Assembly (NCBI GenBank): GCA_963693315.1
Contig: OY856188.1
Span: 246,463,666 to 246,527,665 of the forward strand
From: Diogma glabrata
Lineage: Eukaryota; Arthropoda; Insecta; Diptera; Cylindrotomidae
Length of the DNA stretch: 64,000 bases
Reading direction: 5' to 3'
Below the pieces are notes generated by a model that made no database searches, was not told the DNA's origin, and worked only from the letters and a program-made list of their open reading frames with translations. Below are positions 1 through 10,467 of the stretch, one piece after another (within the stretch, counting starts at the first letter, position 1; every line of letters starts with the position of its first letter). A program made the translations under genes and the position numbers.

Positions 1-6
1 CACTAT

Positions 7-13
7 ACATAAG
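7..13 (+). repeat. Left target-site duplication of long-TIR element
   Basis: ACATAAG lies directly outside the left TIR and matches ACATAAAG at 5340-5347 directly outside the right TIR, apart from one A. Confidence 0.55.
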
Positions 14-306
14 CATATACAAATAATAATATAAGACAATCGAAGCTGAACAAAATTTTTGGATAGTTTTTTTATTTTACTTTTGGATATTAACTATATA
101 GTGACACCTGTTCTCAAATAGATGATTCGTAAAATTTAAAATTAGTGTTATATGAGCAAAATTTTCGTTTTTGTTTATTTTTAGATAAACAAGATTAACA
201 CTTGAAGATTATTATTGTTCATATAAATGTGTTTGTGTACAACAGGTATACAAAAATAATTTTTTACCAAATAATTTTTTTGGAAAATTAAAACAAAACA
301 AATTAT
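14..306 (+). repeat. Left inverted terminal repeat
   Basis: This stretch is the inverted partner of 5041-5339. Shared words include AATAATAATATAAGACAATC, CGAAGCTGAACAAAATTTT, GTGACACCTGT and ACAACAGGTATACAAAAATA. Differences are scattered substitutions and small indels, which implies an old copy. Confidence 0.85.
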
Positions 307-654
307 TATGTATTTTATTTTTCGATTGAAATTTGATTTGATTGAAAAAGGACAAAAACGATTTGTATCGCATATTTTGTTTTGTATGTAATATGTTCGT
401 TATTTTCTTTTATTTATTTGTGACAAACAGAGATTCCAGATGATTATTGTTTAAATTAATCTAATGAATTAAATTTAAAATATTTAGTTTTTGAAGTGAA
501 AACCTCTTTTGGCGCACCACACACAGATTTTTCCGTAGGTAGTAAGGATCCGTGACGCTCTGTGGTGAAAGACTAAAAATAATAATAACTAATAATCTAT
601 CTATCATTTTTTAACGTTTCAAATTGCGTTGTGGATATTGTTAATGCTGATTTT

Positions 655-915
655 AAAAGCTTTACAAATTTTAATTGAATTCATATTAATACAAATGTTT
701 AACTAAATTTATATTGCCTTACAAATGTTTAAATAAATTAATAATACCTTACAAATGTTTAATTGAATTAATAATATCTTACAAATGTTTAATTAATAAT
801 AGCTTACAAATATTTAATTGAATTAATAAGACCATACAAATGTTTAATTTATATTATACAAAGGTTTAATTGAATGTATATTATATAAATGTTTAAATTA
901 AAACTTTACAAATGT
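655..915 (+). repeat. Degenerate ~30 bp tandem repeat
   Basis: About eight or nine imperfect units follow the pattern TTACAAATGTTTAATTGAAT plus AATAATA-type filler. Unit lengths vary from about 22 to 32 bp. It lies inside the long-TIR element. No function is evident. Confidence 0.8.
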
Positions 916-926
916 AAGTTAAGGAA

Positions 927-959
927 TTAGAAGAGTACTGATAGGATATACTCTTCTAA
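927..959. repeat. Perfect 11 bp inverted repeat
   Basis: TTAGAAGAGTA (927-937) and TACTCTTCTAA (949-959) are exact reverse complements separated by 11 bases. It immediately follows the 30 bp tandem repeat. Confidence 0.7.
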
Positions 960-1159
960 CATTAGTATATAAGCGATGAAAATTATAAACAAAATCCTAT
1001 TCGAATAAAAATTCAACGGAAGAAACAACTAAAAGAAGTAAGAATTTTATTTATGTAATTATTCTACAAATTGGCGATTTTGCCTGCTCCAGTGCAAATA
1101 TTATAATTACAAGGAGTCCTTGGGGTAAATACGTTCTAGGTCTACAAGAGCGTAAACAG

Positions 1160-1216
1160 ATATCGTGCTCGGCTGATGTGCTGTAGGTAGTGAGTTCAAT
1201 CCCTGGTGTGGTACAT
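1160..1216 (+). other. Possible tRNA-like (pol III B-box) remnant
   Basis: GAGTTCAATCCCTGG (about 1191-1205) resembles a tRNA T-loop/B box, and a T-run follows shortly. I cannot fold an acceptor stem or anticodon arm. At most this is a remnant of a tRNA-derived SINE; it may be chance. Confidence 0.2.
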
Positions 1217-1360
1217 ATTTTTTTATTGTTTTTTTTTAATTTTTATTAAATACCATTAAAATTATTTTTGAAGTTATACTTCTTTCCGCTCGTTGTAAAT
1301 ATCTTGATGGGGTGTTAAACGAGAAACCGCGTCACGCTGTTTCAAGTTATATTTTAACCT

Positions 1361-1440
1361 TTATGCTGTATGGTAATAAAGACGAAATTAGTAAATCAAC
1401 CTTATGCTGTATGGTAATAAAGACGAAATTACTAAATCAA
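1361..1440 (+). repeat. 41 bp tandem duplication
   Basis: Two adjacent copies starting TTATGCTGTATGGTAATAAA lie at 1361-1401 and 1402-1440 and differ by one base. They create a short open frame that I do not regard as a gene. Confidence 0.85.
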
Positions 1441-2734
1441 TCATATTTTATAACAATAAAACATTATTCGCTTAGTTATCTTAGATCAATTTTTTTTTTC
1501 ACTTTTCGGAATTATCATTAAAATGAATAGTTAATGTATAATGTGACAAACAAATATGTACATTTATATGAAAATTATGTTAAATTATTTTTTAACAAAT
1601 ACATATTTCTAATTTACAACAAATATGTTCTTATGGTTTGCAATTATATAAAATATGTACATATTTCTATGCATTAGCACCAATACGATACATATAAGCA
1701 TTGCTTATATATAATTAAACAAACGTGCTTGCATTAGCAGAACTGTCCTCACATGTTCAAAAATTGGAAATTGACGTTTCTTTTCCTCTTAGAAACATTG
1801 ATGAACCAAGAATTTGCATTGGAACCTTAGTACCGAAGAAAAAGATTATGAACAATATCAAAGTTACAGATTTAAAGTGTTTTACTTATTGAGTGATATA
1901 TGCTTCTCCATTACTTTCAAAACTATTATTGTTATTGCAAGGGATCTATAAAATATATGCAAATATGTTAACAAATGTTGTGATTTGACTGTTTCAATAA
2001 TAATATATATGTCTGAATTTACAAAGGAAATTAGTCTTATTATTATTTTTTTCCAATTTTTTTTTAAGTTGTGGGAAGGAATGTCGAAACAAGACGATGA
2101 CTATAAAGTAATAAAACCCATTAAACGAAAATATTCACTAAAAATGGTGGTATTTTTTAATCGGCCGGCGTATGCATCAATGGAGTAGAGTATTGCAGAC
2201 AATCGATAAAATATATTTGCAACCTGCAAAACGACCCTCTTCAGAACAGCAAAATTTCTGGATTGATAAATGATTATAAGTCTACATGAAATAGGATAAT
2301 AAACCAATAGCAATGAACCAGTGTACCTATGTTTTGTATGGCGAGTACGGTGGCTTCGGAGTAAGTAATTGACAATTGTGACATCCAATAAACAAATATA
2401 TTTACGCTCACCTAATTGTTCGTTACACATTGAATTATTTGAATTAAATCTTTGGAATAAAATTTTAACTTTTTTCTAACCCTAATCTTTTGCCATCTAC
2501 ATTTATAAAAATTATTTAATTATTATTTGCCTGTCAATGTGTTTTAATTTGAACGTACATTTAATATGTTAATTTATCTATAGCTTTGAGACATTTACTT
2601 AATGGCTTTTGCTGACTGCAAAATGATACTATTACATTTATTTCAAACTTTTTATATATTACTAATAAAATAAGTTAAATTAAATGACATTACAAAAAAC
2701 TATCGGACAATTTACTCAAAAAAAAAGCAGTTTT
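1441..2734. other. AT-rich stretch without recognised features
   Basis: This is internal sequence of the long-TIR element. Small open frames on both strands have no recognisable protein motif and no gene-like context. Confidence 0.5.
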
Positions 2735-3110
2735 CAACCACTTTATCTGGGAAGCATGGGCATCGCCGTGCGGGTGTACCTTCTAGTAATTAATAACTAT
2801 ACGTTCTCATACTTTTTGAATAATAATTTTTTTTTTTTGAATAATATTTTCTTTTAATTTATTTTTTGAATAATATGTTTCTTTTTTTTATATTTTTTTT
2901 TGAATAATATATTTTTTTTGCATAATATTTTTTTCTTTTGAATAATATTTTTTTTCTTGAATAACATTTTTTTTTTGAATAATATTTTTGTTTTTTTTTT
3001 AGTTATTTTTTTTAATGTATCCTATCTGTCTGTCTGTGTGCGTGTGTGCGAGCGAATGAGCAAAGAAGTATAACTTCCACCATCTGGTCCGACGCAGACC
3101 CTATTTTTGT
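2735..3110 (-). mobile_element. Possible Helentron-like fragment
   Basis: A GC-rich patch (GCATCGCCGTGCGGGTGTAC, about 2760-2780, followed by CTAG) stands out from the AT-rich surroundings. It is joined through a T-rich tract and a TG/CTGT microsatellite (3028-3054) to GAAGTATAACTTCC (3068-3081). The inverse word GAAGTTATACTTC occurs at 1270-1282. GC-rich end hairpins, CTAG termini, subterminal inverted words and microsatellites are typical of non-autonomous Helitron/Helentron elements. The assignment is by resemblance only. Confidence 0.28.
2818..3002 (+). repeat. T-rich minisatellite with TTGAATAATATTTT units
   Basis: Seven or eight units of TTGAATAATATT separated by T-runs of 7-12 bases. 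It is low complexity and probably grew by slippage. Confidence 0.8.
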
Positions 3111-3796
3111 ATTTATGAATTCATAAAAACAATAAAAATTTCTTTATACCAATTTTAAAAATTGATGTATAACGCAGTTTTTTAAAGTTATATTGCTACT
3201 GTCTTTTGCAATTTGCATTCGAGTCATCATGCTAAATAAATATTGAAAAAATTGAAAGTATGTCTGTTTTTTCCTTTATGCATCAATACATTAATCATCA
3301 TGAAAATTTGGGAAGCTGTTGTGTACATTTAATTTGCTTTTTATTTAACTATCGTTTTAAACGGTAGTTTACTTTGATCAATTGTTTTTTTATTGAACAT
3401 AATTTTTATGAAATTAAAAGTAACGTAAGAAAGATAGTATAACCTGAAACGGAATTGTATTGGAATTTTATCATCTTCACTAAATATGTTGTCGGTTTGG
3501 AATTGTATGTAATACATGTATCTAAAATTAAGTGAAAACTTAATACTTGTAACTTGATACTTGATAAAATCGATTATATCAATTTCAAGCTCACAAATAC
3601 GAGACGAAAATCGCATAAATTCTATACAAAGAAGCATAGCTTATGTATGATTAAACATGGATGGCAATCATGATAAATAAAATAATTAAAAATGGTGGCA
3701 CTTTGCCGCTAGTGATTTGCAAACGGCAACAATGTGCATTAATGCCAATGAATTTGCTTAGCTTTCCGCAGGAAAATTTGTAAGATTTAAACTTGT
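3111..3796. other. AT-rich stretch without recognised features
   Basis: This is internal sequence of the long-TIR element. I see no coding signal. The 98-codon frame on the minus strand (3341-3637) has no recognisable domain. Confidence 0.5.
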
Positions 3797-3855
3797 TGAT
3801 CTATGTGTGTGACAACCACGCGTACTTTAGTCCCTGTTATTGGCATATGAGGGCT
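3797..3855 (+). repeat. Dispersed ~58 bp repeat, copy 1
   Basis: TGATCTATG through TGACA, CGCGTACTT, AGTCCCTG and CATATGAG matches 56037-56094 at roughly 85% by eye. It is a segment of an unidentified interspersed element. Confidence 0.7.
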
Positions 3856-4558
3856 ATTTTGACAATTATTTGGTTTACATTGTGAGGTTAGTGTGTGTAG
3901 TTAGCGGTTTGTCGTTCTGACTTGTTTCTCATTTATTCTACTAATACGATCCAAATACTACTAAATCAATTGATTGCGATTGCCAATGAAGTTTTCGCTT
4001 CTGCCGTGCGGTCGCACACTCTCTGTTTTTTGTTTACATTTTCTTTTGGGAAGCAATTAAATTATGATAAAGATTTTGTTTTTTTTATCGAAAAAGTTAG
4101 AGAAAATTTAGAAAAAAACTTATTTATGATTTTAATGAATGAAAAGTACAATTGGTTTTTGGTTTTGTTTTCGGATCAAATTTTATTAAATTTAAATAAT
4201 ATCAATTATCGATACAAGGTTATAGCATAACAGAAATATTTTAAACCTAGTTTTTAATTGTTTTTATAGTTTTTTTTTACAGAAAAGACAATTTTTGAAA
4301 AATCAGTTGGAAGCACTAGCACATCTCCGTAATTGATAATCCTGTTTTAGTTGGCTGTCAAACGTTAGCTTGCGGCAACGCTAGATAGACTAATTATTTA
4401 ATTATCAGCTATTTTAGGGTTTTCCTGCCAATATAAATTGTAGATAATAATATCTTGCCGGTTTTTGTTTGCCTTTCCTGATATAAGTTGTCAGGCATAT
4501 GTACTTATGTAATTATATTTTATATTGTTTGTATTTATAGCGTGCAAAGAAAATTTGT
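3856..4558. other. Stretch of slightly higher GC without gene call
   Basis: Small GC-richer patches occur near 3990-4025 and 4340-4390. A 102-codon open frame (3922-4230) has no recognisable motif and is not supported as a gene. Confidence 0.4.
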
Positions 4559-5038
4559 ACCATTATTTTTTAGATTCAGTTCTTATATTATTCTTGATGG
4601 GAGATTTTCCATCGGGTGATGTTATATCACAAATAATTTACTGAATTAATTGTTGATTATGTTTCAATAGACACAAGTGAAGACTGGTCATCTTCTTCTC
4701 CCCAATATGAGTTTGTTATTCAATACTAGTATGTCTAGAGTATAACAAAACAGTGATCACTAGAGAAACTAATTGACTAAGCCTGAATCTTTTAAATATA
4801 TGTTTATGTAAATTTTTTGTTTTTTATACTTCGCTAGAGTTGTAACCTAATTTTTGGTTTATATTTAGCGTTGACATTTTTTGGTAGTTTATCTAGTCGG
4901 CTAGCCCTGATGAGTATGATAAACTTTTTTAAAGTTTAAAATTTTCTCATTGGTTCGAAACTAGATCGGTCGAAAATTGTATGGATTGCAAAAAGTTTCA
5001 TAATTTGCACCATAATTTTTTAGATTCAGTTCTTATAT
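4559..5038 (+). repeat. 30 bp direct repeat pair inside the TIR element
   Basis: The segments at 4559-4588 and 5009-5038 share ATTTTTTAGATTCAGTTCTT and flanking bases, differing at about two positions. The second copy lies just inside the right TIR, so it may be a subterminal motif. Confidence 0.7.
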
Positions 5039-5040
5039 CA

Positions 5041-5339
5041 AAATTTGTTGTGTTTTGATTTTTCAAAAAAATAATTTGGTTTCATAAAAATTATTTTTGT
5101 ATACCTGTTGTACACAAATACATTTATATGAACAATAATAACCTTAAAGTGTTAATCATGTATATCTAAAAATAAATAAAAACGAAAAATTTTGCTCATA
5201 TAACACTAATTTTAAATTTTACGAATAATCTATTTGAGTACAGGTGTCACTAGATATAGTTAAAATCCAAAAGTATAATATAAAAATTATCCCAAAATTT
5301 TGTTCAGCTTCGATTGTCTTATATTATTATTTGTCTATG
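5041..5339 (-). repeat. Right inverted terminal repeat
   Basis: Reverse complement of 14-306. The similarity fades inward of about 5041, and the outer end is at about 5339. Confidence 0.85.
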
Positions 5340-5347
5340 ACATAAAG
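5340..5347 (+). repeat. Right target-site duplication of long-TIR element
   Basis: ACATAAAG partners ACATAAG at 7-13. The next base starts recognisable hAT coding sequence. Confidence 0.55.
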
Positions 5348-6262
5348 CTATCTAACACGCGATGGTCAGCTAGGGTGGATACTATTACATCTTTTGAAAA
5401 ACTTCTTCTAGAATTAATAAATGCTAGAGAAGATCTTAAAAGCCTTTAGTTAATAGCAGAAACTCGTAAAAAAATCAATGGAATTTAAAAATTCATGCGT
5501 AAAATTTGCCTGTATATTAATCGTATCAATATGGATTAAAATAATAAAAGTTTTCATGAGAGCTGTTCAAACAACGATTGATGTTAAAGTTCAAAATCTA
5601 TAGTCTTCTCGCAGAACTGCAGATTTTAAGAAATCAGTGGGATGTCATCTTGAGGAGCTTACAAAGTAAATTTATATCATCTTCAGGAGCTTACTAAGTA
5701 AATTAGCAGCAAATGGGTTAAATATATTTCTTCTTCTTTGTCAAAAAGTAAACAAAAAAATCGGCCAAGAACATTTTCTAGAAATGGAACTGAAGATCCT
5801 GAAAACATCAGCATTTCTGACTAAGAAACAGAATTCAAAAGAAATTCGTATTTAGTTTGATCGATTCGAAGCAATAAGATATTTAAATAAAACATTTTCA
5901 TTTTTGTGAAAATTTTCGACAAAAGAAGACGAGGAAATAATAAGCTGTACAAAGCAGGAAGAAGTTCGAGAAGAATTGGCAAACGAGTTGATTCAAACAT
6001 ATATATTCGGAAAATTTCGCAGAAAATCTTTCTCCTCTAGAATTATTGATTGCAATTGCCATTAAAAATATTAATACTCTTTTTCCAATTATTTGTGCAG
6101 CCTTAAGAATATATTGTACTTTGCCAGTCAGTGTGTCCTGCGCCGATCGATCTTTTATCGTAATACAATGAGTTAAAAATTTCCACAGATCCTATTCTTC
6201 TCAATAGCGTGTTGATTGTCTATGCGATTCTGTGATTAAAATGAAAATTAGCAAGGCAGCTA
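5345..6262 (+). pseudogene. hAT-type transposase remnant (C-terminal half)
   Basis: Translation in shifting frames gives the sequence LSNTRWSARVD at about 5348-5380. This matches the 'LS(D/N)TRWSAR' block of hAT/ZMYM-like transposases. Near 5760-5860 lies a diverged E-D-P-E linker. At about 6090-6150, ICAALRIYCTLPVSVSCADR resembles the C-terminal hAT dimerisation block. Stops and frameshifts occur every 30-60 codons, so it is dead. The N-terminal half is missing and would lie beyond the left window edge, because the long-TIR element sits exactly at its 5' border. Confidence 0.65.
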
Positions 6263-6432
6263 AATTCCAGTGACATATGTATTTTTGCACCAACCAAAGC
6301 ACAGCATGCTCAATTGTCATGAAAGAGTAAGAACATCTCACAAAATTCGTACTTAAAAGAACAAATGAATGCCTATGTTTAACATTTTTTTTAAAAGAAA
6401 TGCAACATTTAAATTTTTGTGATATTATTTAC
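6263..6432. other. Short spacer, no features
   Basis: AT-rich sequence between the hAT remnant and the MITE-like element. Confidence 0.4.
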
Positions 6433-6971
6433 GGCCGATTGTATGAACCCGAATAGAAAATATATGTTCTCGGATAAAACATCGTTCGTATTGTACGAAT
6501 CACGAGAGAGCAAAAAATGTATCCAAGGATTTTATTCTATTCTCTGTTTTATATCCTATTTTTCTTGAATAGAAAACAGTGGATAAAACGTTTTCTTTTC
6601 TTTTTTTTCACATGCGCATGGCAGGATAATTTTGTTTTGAGTTTGTGATTATTTTTTAACTTAAATTTGGCTGTTTTTAAAATTTGTATTATGATATAAA
6701 TTAACAGTAAAATCAATAATATTTCTAATATAATTAATTTAAGTTTTCAAATAATTTTTTTAAATTTATGATTTAATTTATTTAATAGAAAAGCAAAAGA
6801 AAAAGTATTACCACTTATAAAAAACTGTCAAAAAAAGCTATAAAAATAAAAATATAAAAATTTTTATCCGTGTTCATACAATCGACCAAAAATAAAATTC
6901 TCGAATGAAGATATATCATATAACTTTATTTATGGATTTTTTATTATCCATCGTTGTTCATACAATCGGCC
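6433..6971. mobile_element. MITE-like element with 16 bp TIRs
   Basis: GGCCGATTGTATGAAC at 6433-6448 is the exact reverse complement of 6956-6971. A third copy with one mismatch lies at 6872-6887 in the same orientation as the right end, so the right side may be duplicated or two elements may be nested. It is AT-rich inside with no coding potential. I could not fix a target duplication. Confidence 0.6.
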
Positions 6972-7060
6972 CTTGATATAATGAATTGACTAAATGAGAA
7001 AATCCTTAATGGATTGATTCTTTTAGAATTCATTATTTTTACCTTACCATAAACTCTCTG

Positions 7061-8058
7061 TCGTTATTTCACATTTAATTCGAATGATAGAATATAGATA
7101 GCGCCCATTAGAACAAAGTGGCGAATTAGTCGATGTATCAGATGAGAACTAGTATTTTGTTGGCGTTGTAAATTGTATAAATTAAAGGAATTTGAGAACA
7201 TATGTCTCTTTCCTGCATTAACCATCGAGAAGACAAGATCAACTTAACTACACCAAGAAGGAACGCTGAAATACCAGGTGGATATAAAGTGTCATAAATT
7301 TCAATGGTTAACCAACAAAAATATTGTGTGTTTATCATAACTTGGATGTAAATAATTGTCAAATCAGTGAAAGCTTTCATAATCAGTTTATCAAAGTGAA
7401 TATCGATAAAAATATACAACTAGTGAAAGTCGAAACTAGTCCAACTCGTCATATTCATTTAGTGAAGTTCCTCAAACTATATACCGTCAACTCGTCATAT
7501 TCATTTAGTGAAGTTCTTCAAAATATATACCATCGTCATTGAATTATTCATCTAGTGATATTCTTCAAAATATATACCGTCATCATCGTCAAAGTCATCC
7601 AGTGAAGTCTTCAAATTATATACCGTCAACTCGTCCTATTCATTTATTGAAGCCTTCAAATAATATACTGTCATACTCGTCATATTTATTTAGTGAAGTT
7701 CTTCAAATAATATTCATTCGGTGAAGTTTTTCAAACTATATACCGTCATTCTCATCATATTCGTTTAGTGAAATTCTTCAAATGATAATTCAACATCATC
7801 AACCATCATCATCGTCATTCTCATCATATTTCACTTCGTTTGATCATTAAAGAATTATACAACCATCATTCAACCACATCAAATTAAATAATTTAATGTC
7901 TTCAGATTAATTGCTTAATCTTAAATTTGAATTATAAATGTTAAAACTAAATTAATTTGATTTAACTAATTTCTTCTTTCATTATATACAGTCTACTTAG
8001 TTTTTGTTATTATTAACTATATAGTGTTGAACCCAAGGCATTTAGTTAATAAGATGGA
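7061..8058 (+). repeat. Unrecognised interspersed repeat 'A', copy 1
   Basis: It shares three segments in the same order with 43747-45117: a ~330 bp 5' part starting TCGTTATTTCACAT, a central minisatellite, and a ~130 bp 3' part ending CCCAAGGCATTTAG plus TAATAAG. Unique flanks differ, so these are two copies of one mobile or dispersed unit. It has no TIRs, TG...CA ends or coding frame that I can recognise. The size difference (1.0 versus 1.37 kb) comes mostly from the array. Confidence 0.75.
7425..7850 (+). repeat. ~48 bp minisatellite inside repeat A copy 1
   Basis: About eight degenerate units of the form GTGAAGTTCTTCAAACTATA followed by TACCGTCAACTCGTCATATT and CATTTA. Open frames crossing it are repeat artefacts. 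Confidence 0.85.
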
Positions 8059-8229
8059 GTGTTGGTGGATACATTGATCTAAACAAAAATATTCAAATAA
8101 TTATATTAATTTTTCGTTTGTTTTGGTTATCGGCATTTATATTGTATGAACAGTGTTGCAGCCTCCAATATTGGCAGTGGACTGTATGTAACTTTCGATG
8201 AACGATGAAAAATTAATATTGTGACTGCA

Positions 8230-9025
8230 GCATGCTTTGTAATATTAATGACCTCAGCTTCGCATGGCATTAGACAATATCCATAAAATAGCAAACATCT
8301 GACATTGATTATCAATACATCAGCCTAGCACGACATTCGACAATATCCACAAAATAATTTGACTATATATAATGTCATCAAGTACAACAGAATATTAGAC
8401 AGTATCCATAAAATAGACAGCAAAATCTGACATTGATTATCAATAACATCAGCCTAGCACGGCATTTGAAAATATCAACTTAATATTTTGACTATACATA
8501 ATGTCATCAATTAAACTGCAGAATCTGATATAGAAAGTCAGATTAAAATAGTTGAATTTAAAATAATGCGATGTCAGGGTGAGTAGCAAACACTGACATC
8601 TAATATTATTGACATCAGCCTAGCAAGGTTGTAGACAATATCCAATAAAGTAATTTTGAATATATGTGATGTCATCAATTAAACCGCAAAATATATACAT
8701 ATAATGACATCATCCTAGCACAGTTGTAGACAATATCCAATAAAGTAATTTTGATTATATGTGATGTCATCAATTAAACCGCAAATATATACATATAATG
8801 ACATCATCCTAGCACAATTGTCGACAATATCCAATAAAGTAACTTTGATTAAATGTACTGTCATCAATTAAACAATAAAGTAATTTTGATTATATGTGAT
8901 GTCATCAATTAGACAGCAAAATATAATATAAATAACAACAGCCTAGCACAGTTAAATAATATCCTCAAAAAATACTTAGACCATATATACTGCTATCAGT
9001 TAAAACAGCAAACCATTCCGTCCAC
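8230..9025 (+). repeat. Array of ~95-130 bp units with TGATGTCATCA palindrome
   Basis: About seven degenerate units contain GACATCAGCCTAGCACAGTT, AGACAATATCCA-AAAGTAAT and TGATGTCATCAATTAAAC in that order. The best-conserved units are near 8630-8900, with a spacing of about 97 bp. The conserved palindrome resembles a bZIP-type site, but no function is shown. It directly follows repeat A copy 1 and is absent after copy 2. Confidence 0.8.
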
Positions 9026-9694
9026 CAATATGGATTCACAGTGACTTGTAACGTCACGTCCGCCCAGCATGGAATTATATTACCACACGACGAGAACCAT
9101 CAGATCAATTGTATTGAGTAAAAACAATTCCATCAGCAATAATGCACCATCCTTTATTTTCGAAGTTGTTATTAAAATTTTAATTGAATACAATCAATTT
9201 CAATTTATTTCATTAATTTTAGTATAAATAATAAAAAAACACTGAATAACAATCACCCGATGGTAAACGACCATCATACAAACTAAAATGACAAAGAAGA
9301 AGTGAAATTCACAATATTACGAATTATATATAATCGGTCACAACTCTTTTCCCCGACAGCAGAGACACTGATCTTTAAAACCATGAACCAACACATTGTT
9401 TTGTTCAATATTAACAAAATGAGAAATACTGTTTTGCTTTATGTTAACCCTCTTGCCGATAATGCAGTTAATATTTAAAAATATATCTCAACAAACAACA
9501 AAACAGGTATAATAAAATGGTATAAATATACGTTTATATAATTAATTCAACAATGTGTTTCTTTTCAAAGTGTTGTGACCGCTCATATAATCATATGTAC
9601 ATAACTACATATGTTGTACATGGAATTTGGACATCAAATACAGCCCGCTAATATACGTAAGTTAAGTTATTCAAATTCCATATACATTGTTTTT
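9026..9694. other. AT-rich stretch, nothing recognised
   Basis: There is a slightly GC-richer patch at 9015-9090. I see no gene, tRNA or clear repeat up to the AGGGTTCCGT boundary. Confidence 0.45.
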
Positions 9695-10204
9695 AGGGTT
9701 CCGTTTTTTATACGGAACACTATTGGTGAGAGTACAACGTGTTTTTCACATTATTTCGATTATCTCGTGAACCATTAATCCAATGAACTTAAAATTTGAG
9801 GTGCTTATAAAACTAATCTATCCACACAAGATGGCGGGTTAAAAAATAAATAAAGTTGTGTTCGTTTGTTTTAAGGAGGTACGATGTAAAGTCTTTGAAA
9901 ACATACATTTTTTTAGCGAGACGAGTAGGGTAACATATGAAAGGGCTTCATTTCAGCATTATTTAAAAATATATTTTGGAATTTTTCACCTCACCATTTT
10001 TTGTATAATTTTGAAAAATGACGTTTTCGGGATGTTTTATTGCCCCGATTAACTCCGACCCTACCTCATCGAAAATCTTGACATATATTTGGAATGATAG
10101 AAAATTGAGTAGGTTTTTAATGAAAAATATAGAAAAGTGGCAGACACTAATAACTATATTCATTAAAGGGGTGGGAATGTTAAGGGGTAAAAACATCATT
10201 TAAA

Positions 10205-10467
10205 ACCAGGTCATGTGGGGTGTCATTTGAAAGAGCACTTGATTTTAGAAATATTGCCATTTTTTTTAGAATTTTGCAATGAATAGTTTTTGAATTATTA
10301 TCAATAAAGTGACACAAAAAGTTGGTCCCCCCCCTTGCATTTCGAGCCTAATTAACAGAAAAATTTGAAAAAATTCATAGAGACAGGAAGTTTGATAAAC
10401 TCTGAACGAAAGATGTAGCGAACTCTCAAATAATTATATTTTTGTGTTTTTAAGGGATTGGAGTGGG
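10205..10467 (+). repeat. First, interrupted unit of the 288 bp array
   Basis: It begins at a variant of GTGGGGTGTCATTTGAAAGA and carries the C-run (about 10326-10333) and TCAAATAATTATATTT seen in every unit. The provirus starts at 10468, and the rest of the unit resumes at 20272. Confidence 0.85.
10464..10467 (+). repeat. Target-site duplication TGGG (left)
   Basis: TGGG directly precedes the left LTR; the partner is 20268-20271. Joining the flanks restores the normal ~290 bp unit spacing of the host array. Confidence 0.8.

Larger units (their letters stand above)
14..5339. mobile_element. Long-TIR DNA transposon-like element (~5.3 kb)
   Basis: Bases 14-306 reappear as the reverse complement of about 5041-5339 with roughly 85-90% identity by eye, so the interval is bounded by ~300 bp inverted terminal repeats. 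The outer ends read CATATAC and, on the other strand, CATAGAC. The flanks are ACATAAG (7-13) and ACATAAAG (5340-5347), a 7/8 bp target duplication with one indel. No transposase frame is visible inside, so the copy looks non-autonomous. A duplication of this size fits P, hAT, Merlin or Mutator-type elements; I cannot choose between them. The right flank runs straight into decayed hAT transposase coding sequence, so the element appears to have landed in an older transposon. Confidence 0.75.

Noticed and set aside
1160..1216. Functional tRNA gene
   Set aside because: Only a B-box-like word is present; no acceptor stem or anticodon loop can be folded.
7324..7724. Open frames through the minisatellite of repeat A
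   Set aside because: Sequence is only the translated ~48 bp repeat.
7425..9025. Possible CRISPR array
   Set aside because: Units are degenerate and lack the constant repeat/unique spacer pattern, and the genome is eukaryotic.
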